A stretch of 64,000 nt of DNA, from assembly GCA_903995115.1 (NCBI GenBank), contig LR877154.1, forward strand, positions 496,001 through 560,000, in the 5' to 3' direction. Under the pieces are notes generated by a model. The model searched no databases. It was given only the letters and a program-made list of their open reading frames with translations, and was not told the DNA's origin. Source of the stretch: Angomonas deanei (taxonomy: Eukaryota > Euglenozoa > Kinetoplastea > Trypanosomatida > Trypanosomatidae). The position numbers were made by a program, and so were the translations under genes. Positions 55,105 through 64,000 of the stretch are shown piece after piece. The number at the start of each line of letters is the position of its first letter. The stretch's first letter is position 1.

Positions 55105-55810
55105 TTATAATTCTCTCACCATCTCCACGGCATCTAAGTTCGTATCATAATAATGAAATAACGTTTTACGTTCTATAAAATTATATTTTTTATAAAAATC
55201 TATCACAAATCTTAAATTATCATTATTATTTTCATTTTCTAATTTTATTCGTTTCTCGCACGTGTCATTGTCGTCATCACTGCTACTATTATATTTTATA
55301 ATTTTAGGATTATTATTTTCATTATTATTATTATTATGATGGATCATGGTATGTAGTCGCCAGCGAGCGATAAAATACTTTTCATTTATCTTATTACTAT
55401 TATTATTATTATTTAAATTTATCACTTCTAATAATAAGTTAGAAGCAATTTTGTGTTTTCGGTAATCTTTTTTGACGTAAACGACTTGAAGATACGCCTC
55501 GGCTAATATTTTATTATTATTATTATTATTATGGTGTTGCATTAATTTTAAAAATTTTGGGCTATTCGATAATTTCACAAAATACAATGCCAATAAACCC
55601 TAAAATTTCATTATTTTCATTTTTTTCATTTTTTTCATTATGATTATTCTTTTTCGCCACGATCAATAAATCAATCGGTAATAATTGTTTTTCTATAAAT
55701 GACGGATAAGGAAAGAAATCCCATTCGTTATTTTTATTATGTAGTAAAGTTTGAATAAATGCCTTGTAATGATGATGTGCTCTTGTTAGATACTCTATTT
55801 TAATTTCCAT
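55105..55810 (-). CDS. NAA50-like N-acetyltransferase (GNAT), one frame break
   Basis: The fold is GNAT: EILGFIG, then LALYFVKLSN, AYLQVVYVKKDYRKHKIASN (acetyl-CoA loop, family RRLGIGT type) and LLLEVINL. It ends RFVIDFYKKYNFIERKTLFH and DAVEMVREL. The ending fits NAA50 (AIDFYRKFGFEIIETKKNYY, DAHVLQKNL), which acetylates N-terminal Met. The glycine pattern of the CoA loop is degraded: RKHKIAS replaces RRxGIG. Two Asn/Asp-rich inserts separate the core strands. The frame changes near 55565-55595 with overlapping pieces. A related GNAT is possible. Confidence 0.6.
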
Positions 55811-55970
55811 CGTACTTTGAAAAAAAAAAAAGAGAGAAAAATGATTCTATTTCATCCAAAAAAAAAAAAATTGAAATAATCTAAGCAAAAACAATAAAAT
55901 ACACTTTTTATTTTGTTTTTATATACATAAGCTATATTTTTTATTTACATTTATTTAATTATTATTTATT

Positions 55971-57109
55971 TTAAAACGGTATTTTCCCCACCGTCGTCGA
56001 CCACTGCGGCAACTTCCATGTCGTCTTCAAAATGCCTAAAAATACATCGTCTTTTTCAATCACGGCACTTAATCCATTGTAATAATCTAAAAACTCGGAA
56101 AGCGGAATCGTCCCGTGTCCTTTCTTTGCCTCATCCCAAATGGCAATAAAACCTTTCAATAACTTATCCGCGGAAAATATTTGATCCGCGACGACGACGG
56201 GTGTTCACTCGCATTAAACGTGGATTGTAAGTCTAAAATTTTTAACAACCCATCGTTATCGTAATCCAAAGAACGAAAAATATGCAGGACGGCATCTTTT
56301 CGTGTGGCGTTCATCTCCCCACGTACGGCGGTGATAAACACATCGTAGTCCACGCCTTTTCCGTCTTCTTCTGGAAAGGCATCATACAACAAGGTGGAAA
56401 CTTCCTCTACACTTTTTTTACTTTTATTCGTCGACGAAAAAGAAATCGCCTCGCTGCCAAAACATCTCGCATCCCGAATTAAAATTTTCATACTTTCCCG
56501 TGTGATCCAACGTCGGCCGTCGTCGGAAACTTTGCGAAACGGACGTCCCATTGCTTTAATGCCGATTTCAGGGACCCCGCCACCCACGTGTAAAATATAC
56601 GCATCTCGTATCATTAATAGATAATCGTAGGCCTCACCGGACAGCGGCGCCACCTCATGCCGCTTGCCTTGCGTATCCAAAAAAGTATTTTGCAATTTCG
56701 CAATCGAACTATTATTGTTATTGTCGTGAAATGTTTTTAAATGCTCCGTATCGACGGACACAATCTTGAACCGCTTGACGTCGTCGTCTCGTTGGTTTTG
56801 CGGTCCACCGAGTGTGATGACACTATCCACTTGAAAATCACTCGTCAGATAATAATCGCCGTCTGGTTTCGTATACACATCAAACGGAAAAGCGGGAAAA
56901 TGTTTTAAGTCCATTCTCCCCAGCGTGCCGACGACTTCGCGCACTTCTTCCAGGTAGAAGCCACGCCAGCGAGGATAGTAGGCGCCGAAAAAATAACGTT
57001 TCACGTCACGTTGGGATTGAGACAAGATGGTGCAATGAAACGTTAAATAATCGCCACGCTCGATGCGGACCAAGTCGCTGTAGAGCGACGCGTTCATGCG
57101 GATCGACAT
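55971..57109 (-). CDS. Calcyphosin-like EF-hand protein, one frame break
   Basis: EF-hand calcium-binding proteins of the calcyphosin type are common in flagellates. Here GVPEIGIKAMGRPFRKV and DDGRRWITRESMKIL open the EF-hand part; RSLDYDNDGLLKILDLQSTF is a good calcium loop (DYDNDGLLKILD). The next hand is weak (WDEAKKGHGTIPLSEFLDYY), and the end reads DVFLGILKTTWKL, as in calcyphosin. The first 170 residues form an extra N-terminal domain (YYPRWRGFYLEEV, DYYLTSDFQVD). The frame changes near 56185-56200: HPSSSR in one frame, HPVVVADQIFSADKLLKGF after one added base in the CCC run. I annotate one gene. Confidence 0.75.
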
Positions 57110-57305
57110 GATGAAATAAAATAATAATAAATAAATTATGAGTATTGGTGTAACTATTATTTTTTTTTAATTTTGGAAAAAAAGAGAAGGGGAAAAGAAA
57201 TGTAAAAGGCACGATTCAGTATTATTATTTCAAGAAAAACAAAAATGATTTTTTTTTTTATTTTATTTTTTTTTTTTTTTACGATTAACATTATTATTTA
57301 ATATT

Positions 57306-58777
57306 TCACTTTTTAAACCACGCGTTGGGTTTATTCTTTTTCCCTCCTGGCTTTAACTTATTATTATTATTATTCGGTCGTGTCGACGGTAATGAGGGAA
57401 ATAATTCTTCTCTCGCCGCTTCATCGGCAAACGACGGGAAAGGATCTTGATAACTATTATTATTATGATTAGTATTGACGCCAGTGCCCCACCGCTGTGT
57501 GATGGACGTGGTCGGTGGTTCTGGTTTTTCTTTTTCTTTATTTTTTTCATCCTGCCATGCGTTTTTGACAATCGTGATTTTCGTCCGCTTCGCCCAAGGA
57601 TTATTCCCATTATTATTATTATTTCCTTTTTTGTTATTTTTCGAATTATTATTATTATTATTATTGCCAGCCTTGAGAGACTCCCACAACGCGGCCTCTT
57701 CCTGCTTCACACGTTCCTCTTCCTTGACCTTTTCCTGTCGTTGATACTCCGGCGCACACTTCATTTTCCAGACTTCTCTCAGGGCCGTTTTTTTCTGTTC
57801 GTCGGGTACCGTCGCGACAAGCAGCGGGTACACCGACTCCAACGCGGGGCGGTTATGCTTAAAAAAATGTTGACTGAGCATTTCGTAATAATGTACCGTG
57901 AGTAATTTTCCGTCCATGAAGTCTTTGGTCCGCATTTTGAATTCATTGAGCTGACTGGGATTGGGAATATTTTTGCGCAATAATTGTTGAAGTTGACTTT
58001 TTTGTTCCTCGACGTCGGTGGGGATATTATTATTTCGCTGATAGGTTTGATAGTTTTCGGCGATGCGGAAGGCACTGGAATTTCGTTTCATACTATCTTC
58101 ATTTTCACTTTTTTCGTTTTCATTATTTTCGTCTTTGGTTGTTTTTCGTTTCATAATTGGAAAGTGCACTTCTTCAAAGTAGTGCGGCGGCAGTCCGTTC
58201 GACTTGGGCACAAGTGCCACACTCGCTTCCTCTTTTCCACCCTCGGTTTTATTATTATTATTATTCTTATTATTTTTATGATTTTTATTTTTATTTTTAC
58301 TCTTATTATTTTGATTCGACTGCGTCGGCAGCATTTCCACTTTTTCCGTGCGATAAATAAAATCAAAAATAATATAAATCACATTCATATTCGCCGCCGT
58401 CGCGGGGACATTACTATTTCCGTTATTATGATGATTACCACCAACGGGTAACGATCCATACAAGTTATAATTATTCACCTCACTCTCGGTGAGTCCACCC
58501 AAATCCGTAAACTCTAAACTTTTTAGTTTAATGCCGTGCACTTTTTGTTTATGTAACCCCAAGTCCAAGTCGTGCTTGAAGACACGTAACATGGGATCTA
58601 CCTTCGCACAGTCGGGGTGATCGCACAACTTGTGTCGTCGGACAAAGTGATCGAATAGTTTTTCACGATTTTGATAAAACGTAAACGTGAACTGTCCCAT
58701 GTTACAAATATCGCAGGTGAAGTGGTCTTGCTGCATGTGTTTGAGTAACGTTTCCCCATCGTAAAACCTTTTGTTGG

Positions 58778-58810
<33 letters not shown>

Positions 58811-59428
58811 TTGATGTCGGTGGTATTCTTTACAAAACTTGCACGGCGGGTGCCCCGTGAAAGACTCGCTATCTTGTGGGCAGCACCCCTCCAAGTGCTG
58901 CTGCAGTGCCGTGGGATTGTATACTAGTTGTTCACACAGGAAGGCCGGTCGCGACCGCAGACACACCTCACAATAGTTCATCCCATCGTGTTCCACTCTT
59001 AAGTGTTCTTGTAAGATATTAAATTTGACGAATGGCTCCTGTCGTGCGCCACGCTCCCAACATTGCGGAAAAGGACACAAGGGTGCATATAATTTTTGCA
59101 TTTCCATCGCCAAAAAGGGATTGTCAATTAGGCATTTTAAAGTTTTATCTTTTACCGGTTGAATGGAGGCATCAACACCACAGTGCAATAAGGAAAGTTC
59201 CTCTGGACTATATTTTTCCTCCTCCGCTGGGATGAACGTATTGGTGACAACGGCCTCGTCGCTCTTCACGCGGCAGACGGGGCAGCCGCTGTTATTGGTT
59301 AAGGATTGCACACGGAGGCCGCAGGCGTAACAGACGTAGTGACCACAGGAGAAGACACACACCGCACGACACGGTTCGACGCAAATAAAGCAATCGACCA
59401 CTTCGTCCTGGGTGACGAGGGACATCAA
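57306..59428 (-). CDS. HEL2: HEL2/ZNF598-type RING E3 ubiquitin ligase, one frame break
   Basis: HEL2/ZNF598 marks collided ribosomes by ubiquitinating 40S proteins. The RING is CFICVEPCRAVCVFSCGHYV with CPVC. The C2H2-like units follow (CPFPQCWERG, ILQEHLRVEHDGMNYCEVCL, CKFCKEYHRHQ, then GETLLKHMQQDHFTCDICNM, DHFVRRHKLCDHPDCAKV). These spacings are typical of ZNF598. The rest is disordered, with Asn/Lys and Trp-containing patches near the C-terminus (NAWFKK). The frame changes near 58765-58775, just after an Asn run: PTKGFTM in one frame and FYDGETLLKH in the next. One missing A in the AAAA run would explain it. Confidence 0.85.
58779..58811. repeat. (ATT)n microsatellite in the HEL2 gene
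   Basis: About eleven units encode the Asn run between the early and late zinc-finger units, immediately beside the frame break. Confidence 0.85.
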
Positions 59429-59762
59429 TATATAACAAAATAAAAAAAAAAAAAAGAATAAAGGGAAATTTTATTTTATTTTGGATTAAAAAAAAAGATA
59501 ATACTGTTTTGTTAGAATGGGGAAAGAGAGGAAGATGTAAGAACAATCAAAAAAGTTTTTTTTTTCTAATTTTCAATTGTTTTCTTTATTTTCTTATTAT
59601 TATTTATTATTTTCAGGAAGCGTGGCAAACAGTAAAATGGAATCTATTTCTAAGAAAAAAAGATGTACAATTCTAAAAAAAAAATGAGTAAAAAAAAAAA
59701 AAAAGAATCTAATGGCGAAAAAAAAATCTAACGTTACAAAAAAAAAAAACGAAATCTTATTA
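59429..59762. other. Intergenic, homopolymer-rich
   Basis: A and T runs. No gene is seen. Confidence 0.5.
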
Positions 59763-62519
59763 TTATACCTTCACATTCTCCTTATCGTAAGAAATATTTG
59801 CTGTGTTGGTGTGATTCTTCTCCGTTTTGTTATTATGATTATTATTGTGATTTCGTTGTATCTCCCCCAGCGGTTTCTTTTTCTTTTCCATCTTTTTATT
59901 ATTATTCATATTATTATTATTATTATTAGTTTCGATAGGGGCAAGTTTTACGGCTGGTATCGCTATCACTTCTTCTGTCGTTGTATTTTCATTTTTAGTT
60001 TCATTATTATGATTATTATGATTATGATTATTTTCTTTTTCCTCCCGCGGCGGTGGGGTGTGCGGACCCTCACTGACATTACTCATCACTGTACTGTTCA
60101 TAATATCTTCTACATCGGCATAACCCTCCTTCTCCAGCGCCCGCCGCAACGTGTTACTTCTTCTTCTAAATGAATTATTATTATTTTCATTATTATTTTG
60201 ATAATGGTGGTTTCGCCGGAAGACAGGGGCGAAGGCGAGGGCGGTGTAGAGCGGCCCCGTCTCGCGGTGAGAAATTAAAAAGAGCGTCGTGCAAGGGTCG
60301 GTCGGCACTTCTCGCTCCACCTGCAGACACGGTGGTAACCATAAATCATTATTTTCATTATTATGATTATTATTTTGAGAAGTGGATTGAATTTTCAAAA
60401 TTTGTTTGTCTTTTGCCCATTCGGGGTCGCACCATCGTGGAGACCTCCAAACCCACTTTATGATATAATAAATAAAAACAATCCGTCTCTACCACTTCAC
60501 GCGAAACATCCTTGTGCAATAGAAAACTTTCGTATTCTTTACTGCTAATCCGCTTCGACCGCTCCACTTTTTGTTCTTTATGATTAGAATTATTATTATT
60601 TTCTTGGATGGAAATCGATTAAAAAGGTGTAACGCGCTGCCGTCTGGCATGACACGCTTCACAACGAGGCGAACCTCTTTCATGTCAGAGTTCATGAGAA
60701 TAGTGTGGTATTCTTTATAAGAAGCAATCGCGGTGGTATGTTCCGCGGTATCGGACGACAGTGCCTCCCGCATCTCTTCCAGCGTGATATTTTTTTTCAA
60801 CACCACATGCGACGTTCGTGAAGTATTATTTTGATTATTTTCGTCTTCTGTGTCGATTTCTTCCCCTTTTACCATTCGTTCAATCATTTGAAACCCGTTT
60901 TCAATTTTATCGGTGAAGGATTCCCCTTTTTTGTTTTCCAACAAGCGCAGTTGGGCGTGGCCGACGTACGCCTGTCGTAACTTCAAATCACTGAGACGTG
61001 CGCCCTCCACGTCCTCGTAGCGAGCGGTGTTATCGTTATTGTAATATGCTTCCGCCCCGACGGCGGCGGACACCACGTGCAGCACACCGTCGTACCGGTC
61101 TCGCAAGACCTCCAACGTACAACCCAACTCGTTCAAAATAAAATTGAAATCCTCATCGCTACAGAACGCGCGTCCATCCATCGTGCCACGATCGGAGACT
61201 ATTAACGTTGGCACCCCACTGAGCGCCGCCAATTCATAAAATCGATCTTCTAGTAATAATTGGGTTTTGATTAAAATGAGTTGTTGTTCCCGGACGAGGG
61301 AGGCATCCCACTGCATCCCGCCGGACACCAGCAGCGTGGCGGCCTCGGGGACACACATGACACGATAGCCACTGCGATCGAAAAAGTTGTGTTGTAGCTG
61401 GGTTAATAAACTACTTTTCCCACCGCAAGGGCCGCCCGTCAGACACAATTTGAAGATACGGTGACGCGAGTTGAGGGCCTCGTACACCTGTGGCAGCGGA
61501 ATATGCGAATATTCTTCCGTGAGGGTGGTGGCTGGTGAGATGGAACGCATCACAGTATGATAACGATGCATGTCTTGGGTATGATGTACGGGGGACGACG
61601 GCGGTGGCGAGCGGGTCCTACTTTTATTTTTAATATTTATGTTTTGAATTTCGCTCGGCGTGAAGTTTTCTTCGTTTAGGGTGAGAAGGTTGACCATGTC
61701 GGCAGGCGTAGCGGAATCGTTATTATGATTAATATTCGTCATTATAATGGAAGAGGTATCCTCGTCATCACTGTTAGGAGGGATATCGGAGGGTTTTTCT
61801 TCTTCCGAGTAGGAGACCGTTATAGTGTGATGATTATGAATATTGTTTTCATCCTCGGAGAGGGAGTGGTCCTGCGGCTGGCGGCGGTCCCCTTGAAGAG
61901 GGATAGGACTAATACAATTCAAATCCGAGTCTTCCATCACGGTAACGGTATTGGTGTGCATATACGAATCATTGGTTTGATGTAACACTCGTACGACGGC
62001 ATCGGAGTTATTGAATGTACTTTCATGATTCTGATGGTTATTATTATTGTTAGTTTCACTGGTCGTTTCCAACTGGAACTGTTCGTATTCTTTTTTCACG
62101 TCAAACCATTCGTTTTCATCGTTGAAATCCATTTTTTTGTTATTATTTTCATTTTCATTATTATTTGTATTATTATTATTGCTAGGGGTAGGCGGCTGGG
62201 TCTCCACGGCAGGGAAAGGGGTGTCCGGTGAGAACGGTCCTGCCGCTGGTAGCGAAGGATGACCTAGCGGAGAGCTATACACCTCATTATGATTATTCAT
62301 TTTATTGTAATACTGTTCAAGATTTTGATTTATATTATTATGTATTATTATTTTGATTAGTATGATTATTTTCATGGATGAGAGGATTGGTCCTGGGGTT
62401 TGTGGTGTCACGAGGGGAGCGAGGTGGGAGCGGCGACTTCTTGCGTTCTTTTTTTATTTTCTTGTCATTATTTTTCAATCCAACTCCACTTTCGTAAGAA
62501 GTGATAGGCGGAAGAAATC

Positions 62520-62553
<34 letters not shown>

Positions 62554-62592
62554 GGGGGGAATAGAGAATTCCTTACCACCACCAGCACCCAT
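59763..62592 (-). CDS. TTD14-like P-loop ATPase/GTPase with CYTH domain, several frame breaks
   Basis: The N-terminal 300 residues are Asn/Ser/Pro-rich. The P-loop is LTGGPCGGKSSLLTQLQHNF, followed by VMCVPEAATLLVSGG, VSDRGTMDGRAF and LHVVSAAVGAEAYY. These are hallmarks of the AAA_28 group including Drosophila TTD14, a GTP- and phosphoinositide-binding trafficking protein. After REALSSDT a CYTH-type domain follows: MKEVRLVVKRVMPDGSALHL, SKRISSKEYESFLL, ETDCFYLLYHKVGLEV and CLQVEREV, as in TTD14. The frame changes near 62400, 60600 and 60390, and pieces overlap. The last 100 residues are again low complexity. Key P-loop residues are present. Confidence 0.75.
62521..62553. repeat. (ATT)n microsatellite near an N-terminus
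   Basis: Eleven ATT units encode an Asn run at residues 14-24 of the TTD14-like gene. Confidence 0.85.
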
Positions 62593-62798
62593 TCTTAATT
62601 TTTTTGATTTTTGTTTTTTAAAAAAATTACTCTATAAAGAAAAAAAAAAAAGACGACTTCAAAAAGGAAAAGAGAGTAAAAAATAGTATTCCGACAACAA
62701 CAACAAAAATAAAACAGCATATCCAATACCCTTTTTTTATTTTTATTCTTATTACTACTTTTTATTTTATATTTTATATATTATCATTTTATTTCTAA

Positions 62799-63056
62799 TC
62801 ACACGCCTACGGCATGAATGACGCCCACATTATCGCTCTTCAATAAAATCTTTCCTAAACTCGTTTCCGTTTTGGTTTTCAAATTAATTTCCGTCGTGTC
62901 CTGTAACACAATATTCATGAATTCATCGTACCCTGCGAGGCGCCCCTCGTACCGCAACTGGGTGTCGTGCACTAGCCAGACGCATACTTTATTCCCACTC
63001 TCCAGGAACTGGAAGACGGTCTTGGAGGGGTTCAGCATTTGCTTCGTGGTGGACAT
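62799..63056 (-). CDS. SmE: SmE spliceosomal core protein
   Basis: This 85-residue protein matches SmE end to end: [20 protein letters not shown] fits the family NLIFRYLQNRSRIQVWLY. The Sm1 motif ([20 protein letters not shown]) and Sm2 motif ([17 protein letters not shown]) are both complete. It forms part of the Sm ring on snRNAs; in kinetoplastids it serves trans-splicing, including the SL RNA. The length is normal, the frame intact, and there is no Asn run. Confidence 0.93.
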   Translation of the reverse strand: MSTTKQMLNPSKTVFQFLESGNKVCVWLVHDTQLRYEGRLAGYDEFMNIVLQDTTEINLKTKTETSLGKILLKSDNVGVIHAVGV

Positions 63057-63430
63057 GATGAAAAAATTAAATTATATTTTTTTTTATTTGATATTCTTTA
63101 TTATTATTATTATTAGAAAACGAAAGAAAGAGAGAATAGAATGAAGATTAATGTATGTGTGTTCGTATAGAACAAATTATAATAAGAGAAAAAAAAAACA
63201 CATAAAATAAAATAAAAAAAAAATGAAATTTAGTTGTAAAATAGAACATTTTCGTATGCATACATAAACCACAAATAACCACAAATAAATATATTATAAC
63301 ATTATTGCACACGCCGAAAAAAAAAAAAAGCACAAAAACAATCGATAGCCATCTCTCCAAAAGAAAGATATACGATACTTATATTTCTTTATTATTACAT
63401 CTCGTTACACATTTTTTTTTTTATTGTTAT
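63057..63430. other. Intergenic, homopolymer-rich
   Basis: A and T runs between SmE and the ubiquitin protease. No gene is seen. Confidence 0.5.
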
Positions 63431-64000
63431 TTATTCAAAAAACATGACATACACGCTGTCGCCGTTATCCAAGACGACTTTCTCCTCCACGATATCGACG
63501 ATCTCATCGTCGCACCGGAACCATATCTCCGGTCGGGTGAGGTGACGGACGTAGGCGACGTAGTGCCCCCCGTGCAAGGAGCCGCGGTGGCAGATCATGC
63601 CGGTCAGTCGTCGTGTCAATGACGGTGGCCGCTGCGTGCGCTGTGCTAGGGGATCAAAGTCCACGGTATTGACATCGACCCGAGTCACTTTACGAAATAA
63701 ATTATTCGTACTGCCAGGGGAAGAAGATAACGGAGGTGGTGTCGTCAGACTGGTGGAGAAGTTGCTGCCTTCATTATTATTAGTATTATTATTCGGTAGA
63801 GTGGAACCGGTGCGAGAGTGAAAGGAGGTCCCTGTTTTGAGCGAGGAGGTATAACCGTCTTCCATCATGGCTTTGGAGGCCACGGCGTCATCCCAGGAGG
63901 ACTTCACTAAATATTGCTCAATCAAGTGCACCGCCACGTCAGGGAATCGCTGCATCATTTTCCGTTTCGTTTTCAAATGCGCATAAGACAATAACACTTC
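63431..64000 (-). CDS. C-terminal part of a ubiquitin-specific protease (cut by window edge)
   Basis: The frame is open to the right edge and starts on no Met, so the gene continues beyond the window. It contains a UBA-like helix pair (FPDVAVHLIEQYL, SWDDAVASKAMMEDGY), then a Ser/Asn linker. The catalytic His box of the USP family follows: LTGMICHRGSLHGGHYVAYV, with the WFRCDDEIV segment and VYVMFFE at the end. The catalytic Cys box must lie outside. These enzymes remove ubiquitin from proteins; which USP it is cannot be told. Confidence 0.85.
   Translation of the reverse strand, partial: EVLLSYAHLKTKRKMMQRFPDVAVHLIEQYLVKSSWDDAVASKAMMEDGYTSSLKTGTSFHSRTGSTLPNNNTNNNEGSNFSTSLTTPPPLSSSPGSTNNLFRKVTRVDVNTVDFDPLAQRTQRPPSLTRRLTGMICHRGSLHGGHYVAYVRHLTRPEIWFRCDDEIVDIVEEKVVLDNGDSVYVMFFE

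Noticed and set aside
38876-62592. Spliceosomal introns as the cause of frame breaks
   Set aside because: Adjacent pieces overlap or abut with no intervening sequence, and no consistent GT-AG pair is needed. One-base shifts fit better.
38876-62592. Stop-codon reassignment or Euplotes-type frameshifting at AAA-TAA
   Set aside because: Long intact genes end at ordinary stops, and the breaks I traced are not at a shared stop context.

Overview
The window looks like nuclear DNA of a kinetoplastid-type protist, lineage undetermined. All but one gene lie on the minus strand in long head-to-tail runs. No spliceosomal introns are needed. Intergenic DNA is full of A and T homopolymers, and minus-strand polypyrimidine tracts followed by AG precede many starts, as expected for trans-splicing of polycistronic transcripts. 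PLAC8/Ama1-type tandem genes and a Leishmania-like LRR/Cys-rich surface protein support this. A different Asn-rich protist is not excluded.

Layout. 0.2-12.0 kb: eleven tandem PLAC8-domain genes, one with a frame break. 12.5-27.6 kb: a WD40 protein, an Asn-rich unknown, RIO2 kinase, a TBC1D22/Gyp1-like Rab GAP, a charged unknown and a two-domain CAF16-like soluble ABC ATPase. 27.9-34.2 kb: six near-identical Frm2/Hbn1-type nitroreductase genes plus one diverged copy, in units of about 935 bp. 34.2-38.9 kb: a divergent strand-switch region with a GC-rich block, one plus-strand LRR/Cys-rich membrane protein, and a convergent switch. 38.9-64.0 kb: conserved cell-biology genes on the minus strand: Tudor-BRCT protein, SNF2 remodeller with AT-hooks, IMP4, VPS41-like protein with a LysM domain, Hook-like protein, NAA50-like acetyltransferase, calcyphosin-like EF-hand protein, HEL2/ZNF598 RING ligase, TTD14-like ATPase with CYTH domain, SmE, and the end of a ubiquitin protease.

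Two themes run through the window. First, many conserved genes carry long Asn runs encoded by AAT repeats, seen on the plus strand as ATT repeats; the PLAC8 array and the nitroreductase array lack them. Second, many conserved genes on the right are cut into overlapping reading frames although family homology continues across each break. Several breaks fall in short homopolymers. Consensus indels are the simplest explanation, so these genes are annotated over their full span with the break noted.

Functionally the single-copy genes cover translation and ribosome biogenesis (RIO2, IMP4, HEL2), splicing (SmE), chromatin and DNA damage (SNF2, Tudor-BRCT) and membrane traffic (TBC GAP, VPS41, Hook). 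The arrays are the expanded, probably lineage-specific part.
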